Assembly (NCBI GenBank): GCA_903813345.2
Contig: CAIIXF020000006.1
Location: 18,915,936-18,979,935, forward strand
Direction: 5' to 3'
DNA: 64,000 nucleotides
Source of the DNA: Owenia fusiformis
Lineage: Eukaryota > Annelida > Polychaeta > Sabellida > Oweniidae
Below the pieces are notes generated by a model that worked only from the letters and a program-made list of their open reading frames with translations, was not told where the DNA came from and did no database searches. Numbering within the stretch: the stretch's first letter is position 1; every line of letters begins with the position of its first letter. Shown piece by piece: positions 1 to 12,641 of the stretch. The position numbers and the translations under genes are program-made.

Positions 1-3000
1 TCGAACTTTTTGCCCAGCTGTACTTTTTTTGGCAACATTCATTCCAGATTTCTTTTTCACAGGTGGATCTGTCTTTGCCACAGGAGCTGAAATATACATA
101 TATGTCATATATTAAACAAGGCATTACCATGCAAAATGTCACCATCTGTCATTTGTTACAAACACCGACTGTTGAACATCATCACAAAAAATTTGGAGCT
201 TATAACAATGTCACCAGTTGTGGTGGTGACAAAAACAGACCCATAAAAACATACAAACATGTACATAGTTGAAATGTAGAAAATATGGTAGTAAAATGAG
301 AATGTATACCTTATTTTTGAATAAATTGTCCTATTACTAAAATTTCTACACAATTCAGTGTTGACTGCATGCTTATTTACTGAATTCAAAACTAATTCCA
401 GTATTTTCCATTTTTATTTCTATTTTAAAATATAACCCCCATGACATATTTTAGATTTTATCAACCTTCGAAAGAACTGACCTTTAACCTCATCAACTGA
501 CTCTGCTTCCCCTCTGGTGTATTCAACGAATGGTTTCTTATTGCTTTTAATATGTGGCACATGTCTTCTGGCCTTAGCACCCATGCTCTTAGAATGCTCA
601 GCATTAGACTGAAATCAAAAACAAGGAATTTAAAAAGAATCATCAAAAATATAATCTTGGTATCATACCCTGATAGATAGCAGGATCATATACGATTCAA
701 TTTTTAATGGCTCATTTAAAGTAGAATAAAATAAATTAAATAAAAAAAGGAAAACCCTGAAATTTGCAAACGTTGGTTGGATTTTTTATCTTCAATGGCA
801 AAAATGCTTTTAAGAAAAAAATGATCACATTATAGCACTGGAGGATGTGATAAAAAAGGTTTTAATCAGGGACGCTGCAGTAAAACAAAGCAAACCATAC
901 ACTCACCAATTCTGTATAGAGTGGTTCTAGTCTTGTTGAGCCTCTGTAGATCCATTCAACACGTCTGTCAGCATCAAAGTACATCTTCACCAGACTAGCA
1001 TCAACCTCATGTACCTTGGCTGTCCACCATGCCCCATTCCATTCAGTTTTGATAATCTGACCTGCTTGAAGTCTTACCATGGGGCGCTATTAATGTGAAG
1101 TTTTTATTTAGATTAGTTTCTAAATGGTGGAGGCGGGGGTATTAGACACCTCCATCGTATCGTTGCATTGTAGGATGGATTTCTAATATGCTTTGGTATG
1201 CTGGAGTATTGTTTCCTAATGACCTGTTGTGCTATTAAATCTTCCTTTTCTATATGTATTCTAAAATATTTTTGGTCTTTAACATTTATTATGGTATATG
1301 TGCTTTGGAGTTTCATCATAGCACAATGTCAAAGATGAAAGTGTAGATATTATAATCTGCCTATGTAGAGCCTCTTTTAGGCAGTCATATGAGCTTGCCT
1401 GAGGATCAACATTGAAATCTTGGTTAAAACAGTTCCTAGAGAGATGAACATTGTATGATGTACATACCTCTGGGTATTGTGCTAAGTAGCCTTTGATGAA
1501 ATCCTGAGAGTCTGGATGGATGTCTTCCCAAACATTCCTGCTTTGTTCATACACCTTGTGTATTTCTTTCATGCTACAGTACTGGGCATAGCCATCATCA
1601 AAGAACACCAAATACCTGAGATATATATAAGAAATACAAGTAATAAATGTATATTCTTGTTTTGTTCATAAAAAATGTGTAAATAATATTCCATGCCAAA
1701 GTATTGAGCGTAGCAATTATCATAGAACACTAAATACCCGAGTTACTTTTGTGAAAATGTCATATCTATGTATACCTGTATCTGTTCGTGACGCTTGGAG
1801 GTTCTGCGATGATACCAGCATAATGGGACTTCCCTCCATCATCATCTTTGTACAGGGCTGGAAACACAATGTTTACATGTCACAAGTGCCATGTTTAAAC
1901 AAGTAAAATGCCAAGTAAATGAATGGAATCAACCAGGAATACTATATACAGGTGTGTATTACACACTTTAAATTCCAAGGAAATTCAAAGTGAACATTTG
2001 TGAGCATGAAGTTACTGTTTAATCATAGGGGTCAGCATTGTAGTCACGTTAAGGTTGCAAACAGTGGAAAGCCTCTTGCTGTACATGTACTAAGAAGCCA
2101 CACCAGTTTGACTACCCTGGGTTATGCAAAACTATATTTGATCAGCCCTATAGACCTATAGCCCTCAACCCTATAAAAATATATCAGTATACATACCACA
2201 TATTCTACTGCCTACAATAATGCCTACACTTGGTTTATCAGCCAGGGCAATATCTTTCCCAGTAAGCAACTTCACACCCTTTGAGTCATACTTTACTTTG
2301 TATTTTCTCTGGAAATATACACATATTAAGATTAATAATATACAAGGGCATTTTTTACAAATCTAGTTTCTAAACAATGTCTATTCTCACAAAATGGCTA
2401 TTTATTTCAATTTTGTTTTTAGTTTTGTCAATGTTAAATATTTTACTTTTTATTATTGCTAAAAAAACTAATTCAATACATACACATAGTGTGGGTCTTG
2501 GGATTTTTCTATCATTTGCCAATTGGTATTGTGTTTTCACACTCACCAATGAAAAATTACACTCGCCATAGTGTTGCCACTGATGATGAATTATATGTAT
2601 ACTCACAGTTTTCTAGTGAATAAAAATCTTTAAAAAGAAAGTAATATGTTTATGAAAGTACATAAAATTAGCTTTGTTCTATAATATTCAACAAAGGCGA
2701 ATTTCATGTTTTTAATATTCGACAATGTGACAAGGCACTTCAATTTCACACTAGACTCTAAATAAATCCGCCCAGGGCTACTGTCGAGTGGATATGACCC
2801 ACACTGACACAGGGTGTGAATGACTCAAGTCTTACCAAATCTAAAGTTTTTCCTAGTCCTATTATTTCAATGAGGGTCCCTTTATACCAGACATCATTGT
2901 TTTTCCTTGCATACAGCTTCATTCCTACAGTCAATTCTCTGCAAAATATTCAGCAACATTTAACTATTCAAAATTTGATTAAAGACTTTATTCTTAAGTT

Positions 3001-6000
3001 GATCTGCTGATTACTTCAAAAGATCTTATACTCATTTCATTTCTAATAATTCAACACTTACTTATTATGGATACCAATTTACACTTAAATATCACTCCCA
3101 TAATTACTGATACCAGCTTATATACCCTTGCTTCCTGACCTGACACATTTTCACAAAAAAATGCTCACATGATTCTAAGTGGAGGTTTAGACTGGAGTTC
3201 ATCACAAAAATATATGTTTGAATGATTTTAAGTGGAGGTTTAGACTAGGGTTAATCACAAAAATATACATGTACAGTAAAACCTGTATATCTGAACACCT
3301 GGCTAATCCGAACACCTTCCAATTTGAACACTTTTTTTCGGTCCCATTTTTTCCTCCCATTGACTCCCATGTTAAAAAAACCTTGAAATCTGAACACCTC
3401 CTAATTTGAACAGTGAACAACCAGATTTGAAAAAGTGACCTGTCTAATCTAACATTTTTATCAGAAATCAAATGTCTGGACATTTCAATTATAGCCAAAT
3501 ATTGAGTCAATGTTATAGTTGTTATTTATCTTTACATATACAATGTAATCAAAGAACCAATATTGTCCTAACTAACTTATTTAGTCTCAGTGACATCCCT
3601 AATTTGTGGAAAACAACAGGATGTTTTGGAAAGGTGTGAATACAGGAGTTTATTGGTTTATCCTTATTGTAAATTAACTGGATGTTTTTGATTTGGATTA
3701 TGAACAGGTCTTGACTGTTTTATATCCCATGGGTCTGTTATGATAGCTAAGATTCAATCACCAAATGTTTTATAATCACAAGGACAACATAGACGACATT
3801 TGCAGACAAGATTTAGAATAGATCTGAACGTTTTTGATTTGGATTAAGAGAAAGGTGAGAATCTGGGAGATAATTGGTTTATCCTTATTGTAAATTAACT
3901 GGATGTTTTTGATTTGGATTATGAACAGGTTTTAACTGTTTTATATCCCATGGGTCTGTTATGATAGCTAAGATTCAATCAGCAAATGTTTTATAATCAC
4001 AAGGACAGCACAGACGACATTTGCAGACAAGATTATATCACAAGAAAGAGAAAAAAATTCAACTTTGTAATATCCTATCACTAAAATGTCTCCTAAAAGG
4101 CATACATCTGACATCCTGAATGCCCTTGATATTTTGAAGGATTATACATCATCTCAAATGAACACTCATGAAAAATTCTTTTTACTTGAAGAGGATATCT
4201 ACTCAAATATTGCTAATGCTAAAAGTGCCAAGAAACAAACAACAATGAAGGACTTTTTCAAGCAAAAGTAAAGCAGTGCTATATTACCATAATATGGGAT
4301 AAGTCATTTGATAAGCATAAGATTTCATACGAGACTATCATATACTTTTACAGTGTATTGCAAAGTTTTTGCCAAAATATAAGAGTTATCTTTACTAAAA
4401 TGATGATATTGTTCAAAATATAAATAAAACATAGCATATAGGCCTATTGTAGAATTAACACATCAGCAACATTTATTGTTTTCTGACTTAGTATTAAGTG
4501 TTCAATATAGGTGGACTGAACAATGAAAATCCCCCCCCCCCCCGACCAACAAAATCCTCGAAATTTGAACACCTGCCAATTTGAACGCTTTTGGCTGGTC
4601 CCGTGGGTGTTCGGATTAGACAGGTTTTACTGTATACTCAAATAATCCTCAATTGAGGTTTAAACTAGGGTTCATCACAAAAATATACAAAAATGTATGT
4701 TTGAATGATTCATAGGGTTCATCATAAAAATATATACTCACATAATCCTCAATAACCCAGATGCTAGTAGAAATAATCTTGATTTACGTTACGATTTACA
4801 TATTTGAAATCTACATGTAAAATTACATCTAGAAATGTGGTTTTAAAAAGTGTTTATCAACTTTGAAAATTTAATTTTCTTTGAAAATGTGACTTCTAGC
4901 TCGGGGAGATTCCCCATAGACACAAATCACAAAAAATGAAATATCTTTTCTTTTAGTGGACAGATAATATTTTGCTTTCCTGGACATATTTTCATTAGTA
5001 TAAGTATCAGACACATAAGGGTTATATGAAAATTGAGCCACTTAAATTGATAATATTCAAGTTTAAGGGAACTTTCTGATATACCTGCCATGTTAATTGA
5101 CCCGAATCAGCCACCTGGTGGTGAAACTGGTAACTACCTACTCGCATTTGGGTAATTGAGGTTTAGACTAGGGTTCATCACAAAAATACAGGGTGGGCCA
5201 AAAATGCGCCACTTTTTTTTTCAAGACAGTACAACTTTTTTATTTTCCAACCTACATACTCCAAATTTTGCAGTTATATAGTGCCAGGGGTTCTGAGTAA
5301 TAATATAATGTAACAAGTCCTTCAACTTGCATCATATTCCATCTAAAAGAGGAGTTCAATTGGTTCACCACCCTATTTGATGATATATTTTGGTTTTAGT
5401 TGCCTTGCTGATATAGCAGTATTAATGAAATGTTAGCTAAGTTTTAATCAACCTGTCTTAATTGCCAGCTTTAGTTGAGCATTTTTTTTAGATTGGATGC
5501 CTTCATACAATCTCTTGAAGACCTCCCCATACCCTCTATTCACTGGGGTTTGCATCAGGGCTATTAGCTTGGCGATAATCAGGCCGTATCAGTTCAGGAA
5601 CATTTTGCAAATTATGCTTATTTCTCATTGCACACCACATGTTTAAGTAAGATGCTGGTGACATATTTTATTCAAGTAAAAGTGTACAATTTATGATCCA
5701 TGCCTAGATAACAACCTCAAGTTTCATTTGGTATGCAAATTATGATTTTGTATCAAAAATTTTAAAAGTTATAGCATTTTGACGATTGCAAATCATCAAT
5801 TGAGGTTTAGACTGGGGTTCAACATGGAAATATATACTCACATAATCCTAAGTGGAGTTTTAGACTGGGGTTTAAGCACTGGGTTCTTCTTAGGAGGAGG
5901 TGGGGCAGATTCTTCTTCTAGTGGGATGATGTCATCATTAACATTTGTATTAAGTTGAACTTGCTGTAATGTCTAGAAAATATATTTAAATGTTAAATAA

Positions 6001-8680
6001 TAATGGGATAAATAGTATGTCAAGGTTAGTGACCTCTGATTATATGCTATTTGCATGGTTAATAAATCTTGATATACACTAACTGAAATCAATTTACTCC
6101 TGGTAATGGTGAATACCGCCAGATATTCAATGGCTGTCTAGTTTGATGAGCATGGTCAGTTAATATCACTTGACCTTTCATGATATGTAACCTGGGTTTG
6201 ACCAATCATCAAACTGCAAGTGTAACAGCACCATAATTAAAAGTATCAAAAATAAACCTCAGGCAATGACCAGTTGACCAATTCTTAGTCCTGCTTGAGT
6301 TGCTAAAGATCCAGGTCAGTAGACAGGATTTGCCAAGAGGGGGTTCACTTTTTGAAAAATTCCACTGGAAAAATTTGAAAAAATTTGAGAAATTCCACTT
6401 TCAAAATCACTTAAAAACTGCTCAGAAATCGTGAAAACTGCATGATTAAGAAAGAATTTTTGGCCAAGGGAAGGGAGGGGGTTTCAAGCCTGAACACCCC
6501 TGGCTACGAGCCGGAGGTTTAACACTAAATTCAGAAATGTATGTGTAGTACAAGTATATTGCCTCACCTGTATAGATGTTACGGGTTGAGTACCAGGCCT
6601 ATAAAAGAGAACTAATTGGTGAAATAATTACACATTGAAAAGGCAAATAAATAAACAATGTTGACTCTTTTACCAGGATTAAGAAAAAATCATAAGGGAC
6701 AAGACATGTTTGGAAATCATAAATGAAAATGACATGCATAAGGTATCATTTCAAAAAGAACCAACAAAATTCTACAAGTATTCCATTTTGAAGACTGTTA
6801 GTTCACATCTTCAGTGCAAAAATTCTTTTTTTGTTTTCATAGTTCTTTAAAAACATGATTTGCATATCAATGAGAAATGAAACAGAATTAAACAGCAATC
6901 ACTAACAAATTCAATTACATGTGTATATAAATTACGTATGAGATGGTGCATGAAATGAGAGACAATCCTGGAATTAAAAAAAAATCATGTACACATACTT
7001 GCGAATAAGTTTGACCAAAGTTTGTTGCTGGCCCTGTTGGGGCTGCCTTGGTGAAGGGGGGAGTCGAGGTGACTTCTTAGATGAGGGAGGTTCATAGATC
7101 GAAGCTTCTATGATCTGTATTTCATCATCACTATCTGATACAGACTCCACTTCAGCTTGTCTGCAAATATAAATCATGTTCATCAAGTACAGTTCACACA
7201 CAAAACGAGATGATATTGGTAAATTTAGAAGTATAATACAACATGTTAAATTATTCTTCTAATCCTCAAAATAAAGAATGGGAGTGTATTCCTCCTAGAT
7301 CCTCTTTAACTAATTTAGTAATTTTAATCTACACTCACTGTTTTGCTAACTCCTGTTCTGCTTCTAATGCAGCTTTGAATTTTTTCAGGTCTGTTTCTGC
7401 TCTAGCAAATACTTTCTTCACTTCATTATTTTTCTCTGTAAAATAGAATGTGCTTTTCAATAGTATGATAAACTCCAAAGTAAACAAAACTGGCATAAAA
7501 AAAGAAAACGTGAAACTGCAATATAAACCAAATGAGTTGATCATATTTTTGCAAAAACACTTTATCAAAATTGTTATTCAAATCAGTTGCAAAATCTCTG
7601 TTAAAGAAGACCATTTTGGTTGGCCACCACTGGATTCCTCTTACTACACTTTACTTACTCTCTTGTTGTTTAACTTGATGTTCCAGATCTGTGAGAACCT
7701 CTATTTCTTTCTCTAGGTGTTTAGGTAGCTCTGCCTCAATGGCCTTGTTTACCTCTTCCACATCAAAGTCTAACACAATAAGATCATCATCGCCTAAAAA
7801 TACAAACACTGATCTGTGATCTGTCTCAGAATACCGCATTTGCCTTTATGTTTCAACTTTCAGCAATGAACTTATTAACATATATAAGTCTCTTACCAAA
7901 ATATTATTTTTCCTACTCAGGCAAGACCAAAACTTGGAGCTGGAGCTCCCCTAAGACATGCTTTCACTGGTATTGGTATTCATACCCTGGCCAAAATACT
8001 CTTCACCAATGGAAATGCCCATCACTGGCATTTCTAAAGAAACATACAATCTAATCGTGCCTGTATAAATATTCCATGATACTATTGCCTTTGGTACTGT
8101 TTTGCATTTTTTTAATTCATAACCCACGGCGTTGTTCTGATGCCTAGTTGTTTTGCACAACCATTTTTGTCATAGACATACATGTATCTAACACTATGGA
8201 TTTTGTTGGTGTTTTGAATTCACAAGTATTTTTCCTCTTAGTTGTGCAAGTTTGGTCAGATTTCAAAAATAGATCTTAGAGAAAATTGACTTTTAATTTC
8301 ATCTATTTTTTCAGTGGGAAATTGGTGGGAGTTGAGGTATAAATAATGTACTGAGCGTGAGGACCCCTAAAGAAGCACGTCGAACCCCAAAAAGGACTTG
8401 ATACAACTTCCTGTGCGAAAAGTGACTACCCATGAAGCCAAATTTGGCTCATATTTTCCATGCCTCATTTTATGTATAATATTAAATCATTTTTGTAAGT
8501 TACATGTTATCTGTCTACTGTTGTGGAACTTTTGCCACCTGTTTCTAATACAAGTGAAAGGGCTGTGAAATAACAACTAACCAATGGGACGCTTTGATGT
8601 TTGTTGCTGGAGGAACTTCTCAAAGGCAATATACGATTGGTCGGTCTCCCACGCCATTATCTCAGGCTCTTGCGCCATCT
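1..8680 (-). CDS. SETDB1: SETDB1-type histone H3K9 methyltransferase, N-terminal part (3' end outside window)
   Basis: Thirteen phase-consistent exons give 497 codons: 8582-8680 (ATG at 8678), 7659-7793, 7339-7435, 6999-7160, 6568-6598, 5842-5972, 2836-2938, 2197-2308, 1776-1857, 1468-1615, 907-1086, 482-608 and 1-86. Residues about 30-110 are charged and coiled-coil-like (many E/K/L), 111-217 are low-complexity with acidic and proline-rich stretches. From about 218 to 430 comes the SETDB1 tandem Tudor region, recognisable by [22 protein letters not shown], and [14 protein letters not shown] followed by [16 protein letters not shown]. The basic segment at the left edge should lead to the MBD, pre-SET and split SET domains, which are not in the window. 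The family trimethylates H3K9 for heterochromatin and transposon silencing, in the nucleus. The intron between exons 6 and 7 (2939-5841) is inflated by TE insertions. The ATG sits 2 nt after an acceptor, implying a noncoding upstream exon. Family assignment rests on remembered Tudor sequence; confident. Confidence 0.85.
3274..4632 (+). mobile_element. Tc1/mariner-superfamily (pogo/Tigger-like) non-autonomous element in SETDB1 intron
   Basis: The ends are inverted: CAGTAAAACCTG at 3274 and CAGGTTTTACTG ending 4632, each bordered by TA, the superfamily's target duplication. Near both ends are short repeats of the type 'gaacacct..aatttgaacac'. Inside are a 221-bp-period tandem duplication (3630-3813 and 3851-4034) and one short ORF at 4086-4271. 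No DDE domain is left. Related termini recur at 21.1, 24.4, 24.55 and 49.8 kb. Confidence 0.7.
4086..4271 (+). pseudogene. C-terminal remnant of a pogo/Tigger-like transposase with PIP box
   Basis: A 61-residue ORF inside the TA-flanked element. It ends in QTTMKDFF, a textbook PCNA-interacting (PIP) box of the form Q-x-x-hydrophobic-x-x-aromatic-aromatic. Pogo transposase is known to carry a C-terminal PIP box, so I read this as the surviving tail of a Tigger/pogo transposase whose CENP-B DNA-binding and DDE domains have been deleted. It could be translated as a small peptide, but nothing shows that. The starting Met is the first in the open frame, not a proven start. Confidence 0.5.
4640..5190. 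repeat. Intronic repeat block: MITE plus copies of the exon-6 boundary motif
   Basis: About 4755-5155 is a MITE with ends related to CAGATGCGAGTAG / CTACTCGCATTTG; an inverted, diverged copy lies inside the KDZ transposon at about 34658-35035. It is bordered on both sides by copies of 'gaggtttagactagggttcatcac', a motif that also overlaps the 3' end of SETDB1 exon 6 (5842-5972). Confidence 0.55.
5191..5795. other. SETDB1 intron sequence without recognisable gene
   Basis: AT-rich intron. It starts with 'cagggtgggccaaaaatgcgcc', which looks like one end of a DNA transposon, but I could not find the matching inverted end. No open frame of interest. Confidence 0.4.
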
Positions 8681-8733
8681 CTGCAAAGATAAACAATGTT
8701 GAATGTGATTAAGTAATAAAAAAAACGTAAAGG

Positions 8734-10347
8734 CTAGAGTACCGACAATTGTCGGTACTCTAGACTCTGATGTGGTTGCACGCTAGAGGACCGACAAATA
8801 AATTGTCGGTACGGCAGATATGCTGTGTTTACACGCTAGAGGACCGACAAATATTGATTTTCGCATTTTCTGGCGCATGCGCAATGGGCGGGGGATATTT
8901 CAGATATCATACGGATATTTTGGGAACAAGTGCAAAACCCGGGGAGGGCATTAGCCCCGGTTACCCGGGGATTACCAAACCCAGTCAAAAAATGGTAGCC
9001 CGGGAACAGGGAATGGTAGTAAACGTTGAAAACCCAATAAAAACACGAACAAGTAAGCCGTTAGAGAGCTATTAATGCAGAGTAAACGGCTATATATATT
9101 CGTAACAGACAGGATATTTCTCCTGAGCCGATCAGGCGTAGAAAGGGGCGTTTGCTACCCATCAGATAGAAGAAAATACTAGTAGCTAGAATGTTTTTTA
9201 TTTGAAGCTTATCGTATGGTATGAGGTTCCATATCCATCCGCCAATATAGTCCGCCTATATAATCCATTTAAAAACCTGTGGTATCGTTCTAAATAACCC
9301 ATAGTTGGCTTCTAGGGTACCTAGTATGCTACTATTTGGTATCAAAATAAAGAGGAGTTCAACTTTCATTTGAATTACGAAAATAGCGATGTAGGTCAAA
9401 ATAGTTCCGAACGTGAGCATGTTTACTACACGTTTGCCCGTAATATCAGAATTGAGGAAGTGGTAGCAAACGCGAGTTACAATAAACGGACGCTGATATC
9501 TCAAAAGTAACCTGACTCCCTATAATTTGATGTAGGTCAATCGAACCCCTATATGGACAGGTGCATTTTGATATATAACACTATGGGGGGTAAGCGTTTT
9601 ATAGTTGGTCACGAACGCCATATGTGCAAAGTATTGTTATGAATTTTCGAATTTGGTGTTGGATTACGGTACCCATACCTTATAGCACAATTTTTGATGG
9701 AAGTTGCATTTGGCTCCCTTAGTTAATGGCCACGATTCAATCTCGCATGAGAGAGCTACCAAACGCAAAGTAAACAGTGATATATTCCAAATGAGATATT
9801 TCTCCTGTGCCATGGCGTATAGTAAGGGTAGAGGTCCACGGGGGCGAAAGCATCCCCTCCCCTAACTGTATATATCGACCCATTAGATAGAACAAGAAAA
9901 GAGCTTTAAAATGTTTTTTAATTGAAGATTGTAGGACAATTTTGATGGAAGTTGAATCAATTTTTGTCGAAATAAATTATGGCTCACTACAAGTTAATGC
10001 CTGTACGATTCCATACTGCAAAAGAAGCATTATGCCCCCCCCCCCTCAAAAGAAAAAAGTTGTTCATGCCGGGATTCGAACTCGGGACCGAGTGTGTTCG
10101 AGTCGTGCTCGCTAACCACTAGACTACAAGTGATGAGGTTATTGCAAAAAGTAAAAGTAGTGTATTTATTTATGAAATTGTCGGCTCTCTAGCAAAAACA
10201 CGTAGCAGCCACTTGCGTACCGACAATTGTCGGTTCTCTATCTGGCACTACTAGGTGACGATAGAGTGCCGACAATTGTCGGTACCCCAGCAAATACCCC
10301 TGGACAGTCTCCAGTACCGACAATTGTCGGTCCTGGAGCCACTCCGT
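8734..10347. mobile_element. Unclassified element bounded by clusters of a 16-bp palindrome, in SETDB1 intron 1
   Basis: The left edge (8734-8850) and the right edge (10175-10347) are both built from copies of the perfect palindrome ACCGACAATTGTCGGT and close variants: 8741-8756 (within a 30-nt perfect palindrome), a spaced copy near 8790-8812, then 10219-10234, 10268-10283 and 10316-10331. Several copies are preceded by 'ctagag' or an equivalent. The interior is more CpG-containing than its surroundings and has no convincing coding region. The structure suggests a foldback-type or rolling-circle non-autonomous element; the superfamily cannot be assigned. Confidence 0.5.
10062..10133 (-). repeat. 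tRNA-derived sequence (pseudo-tRNA or SINE head)
   Basis: On the minus strand there is a pol III A-box-like stretch TAGTCTAGTGGTTAGC and a B-box-like GTTCGAATCCC at normal spacing. The acceptor stem does not pair (TCACTTG against CATGAAC) and the T stem has a mismatch, so I do not call a functional tRNA. Confidence 0.5.
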
Positions 10348-10662
10348 AAAAAAAAAGTGAAACCAATCAGGCCCTAAGATGATCCTTGTAAGCGTATATG
10401 TTGTTCCCACAGGGGCTTGAAAATCGGGCAGAGCCCTTGTATGTCTACAAAGTTTTCAATCTTTCACTGAGATCCCCTGTGTCTGTGTGATGTTGTTTTG
10501 TTTCTTCTGCCTTGGAAAAAACAACAGCCTAAGCATGGGTATTGTTCACAGCTTATTATATAAAATTTGCATGCACGTGCAACATCAATTATATTACATA
10601 TTTATGAAAAACTATTGGAGACTATGTGAAATAATTTTTAACTTGGTAGAGTACAAACTTAC

Positions 10663-10740
10663 CGATAAATCGCCGAAAATGTGAAAAATATGTAAACTTT
10701 CGGCTGCAATCCAAGATGGCGATTGCGTAAGGCTAAATGT
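10663..10740 (-). other. Putative noncoding first exon of the SETDB1 gene
   Basis: On the minus strand a strong donor GTAAGT begins at 10662, and the sequence just upstream contains CGCCATCTTGG, the YY1-type motif common at housekeeping transcription starts. The first coding SETDB1 exon begins with an acceptor at 8681, so a 5' noncoding exon is required; this is the best candidate. The 5' end is arbitrary. Confidence 0.4.
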
Positions 10741-10974
10741 AAACTTTTCAAAATCAAAAGAATTCATTCGACTTTAAAATTATGATTATTTTACTAAAAC
10801 TTTATTTTGGTATAACTAAAACATTTAAAAAGGACAAAGCTGAAAAATTCATATGACTATACAGATCAGCATATATAATTTAGTGTTTTCTATGGAATAT
10901 TTTAACCTAAAGTTTGGTATCTAGTGAAAGCTTTCATCAATGTTTGGTCACGTGACAGTCACAAGACCGGCTGA
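10741..10974. promoter_or_regulatory. Putative divergent promoter half, with CLEAR-like box GTCACGTGAC at 10947-10956
   Basis: The segment lies between the putative SETDB1 first exon and the left target-site copy of the KDZ transposon. It contains the 10-bp palindrome GTCACGTGAC, identical to the core of the CLEAR element bound by TFEB/TFE3 bHLH-ZIP factors at lysosomal genes. If the transposon is removed, the box would sit about 80 bp upstream of the cathepsin D-like ATG. No clear TATA box is visible. Function is inferred from motif and position only. Confidence 0.4.
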
Positions 10975-10983
10975 CTAACAAAC
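10975..10983. repeat. Left target site duplication of the KDZ transposon
   Basis: CTAACAAAC, identical to 40755-40763. KDZ/Zisupton and hAT elements make 8-bp duplications; the ninth base may be chance. Confidence 0.75.
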
Positions 10984-11029
10984 ATGTATTATGCGACGCA
11001 CCAGAGGTTCTTCGCCCGTGGTTGAATCG
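10984..11029 (+). repeat. Left terminal inverted repeat of the KDZ transposon
   Basis: 46 bp. It pairs with 40709-40754: 10 of the first 12 and 22 of the last 23 positions match, the central 11 bp do not. The inner block contains GTGGTTGAAT at 11018-11027, which also occurs in the internal satellite array 2. Confidence 0.75.
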
Positions 11030-12576
11030 ACACATTAGAACTCTTTAAAATTGGAGAGTGGAAAAGTCGATACGACTCACCTACCGTAATAACACCACTT
11101 CCTTGTTAGGTCCATGATTGATTTCTTGACCGTTTTTCAAGAAGTTCTCCTATAATTGACGCACATTGTGAGTTTTTTAGTCTTGGTATTACTTGATTGG
11201 TGACTCAAAACGACTCTTGACCTGAATGATCATCAAGATGAACTCCTGGGTGTAGATCTAACTGACTGAGTAAGCTGACGATTTTTTTAGACAAGCATTG
11301 ATTAGACTTCAAGATGTCCCTAGTCCTACTAGGGACATCTCGCATTCCATTGAATAGATTGTCGCAGAATTCTGCACTCATAAATGTTAAAATTATGATG
11401 TTAGGAGACCTACCCTTTATTTGACCAGCCCATTTTTTCCTGTCTCATTTATTTATAGAGTTGAAATTGTAATTCTTGAGTTCTTAATTATCGTAAATCT
11501 TTCGTTCTATAAGTATAATGTCCAAGCAATTTCAACATTGTTGAACCCAATCCTCTGGTCGTTATGCAAATCTATATGAACGAACACCAAGAAACAAAAT
11601 TATTATAATAAGATTTCGCTAAAGCTACTAAACGTGTAGCAAGATATCATATTCTTTTGTGCTCAGAAAAAAGTTTTGCCGCGGACATTTTTAGAAACGC
11701 CTAGGAGAAAGGTATCTTTGTCTGGGGGTAAAGCGGTTAATAAAACGTTTTAAATTAATTGTCCGTTTATGTTAAAAGTTTGACATGCGATACATAATGC
11801 GCATGCGCATAAAGAGGATTTTAATTTTCAAAATTAGTTCCAAATTTTTGACAAAAATCTCCTAATTACTCATGAAATTTCGGAGCATTCAAAGATAGGG
11901 TAGGTGCATAGTTTATCACAGTTTGCTGCTGCGTCATTATAAATATAGGTATGCATAACACAGGAACCTGTGCCCAGACTAGGTTTAACTTGTTGAACTA
12001 GGGGGAGGAGGCTATTTCTGCAAGAAAATCCAACATATCCGGAAGATTTATTTTTTCAAGAGAAAGTTTACAACTGAATTTCGAAATGAATAGGCGCAGT
12101 ACATGGCAAATTTTGTTAGGTCTTCTATTTTTTTTGAACCTGCATTAACTGACCTGCAAAAGTCAATTCAGATTTGCTGCTCCAGGGAGTTACTGTTTTC
12201 TTAAAGGTGCAACAGTTAGTGCAGAGGGGCCATTCAACGATCATCAATATATATTTTAGTTTGGATATTTCATTCAAGACTAACATATATTTTTATTATC
12301 TATAAAGAAACCCCCTGGATGAACATTATTTCAGCTGATATTCCTCTTGAAACGGGTTGAATCTTACAAATCTATAAGTAGGACTCCCTTTATAGAAGAT
12401 TTGTACTGAATTTACACTGAATTTACGCTGAAATTGATAGTTTATCCATACATTTTAAGAAAATAGGTATGTCAAATGAAGATGTTAAGCCAAATATTGA
12501 CCTGATAACTCAGAAAAATAAAAATTTTCAAATTTTCTCTCTACAGTCCTTGTTGCCCCTTTAAATTTCTTAATTA
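11030..12576. other. Left arm of the transposon, no gene recognised
   Basis: AT-rich, no coding exon identified. It may hold the noncoding first exon and promoter of the transposase gene, because the coding exon at 15426 starts with an acceptor. A short palindrome AGGACTAGGGAC-like hairpin occurs near 11315-11340 (gatgtccctagtcctactagggacatc). Confidence 0.4.
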
Positions 12577-12641
12577 TCCCAACGAACGAAGTTCGGTAGG
12601 GATATAGTGAAGCCCTCCGTCCGACCAAAATTCTTAAACTA

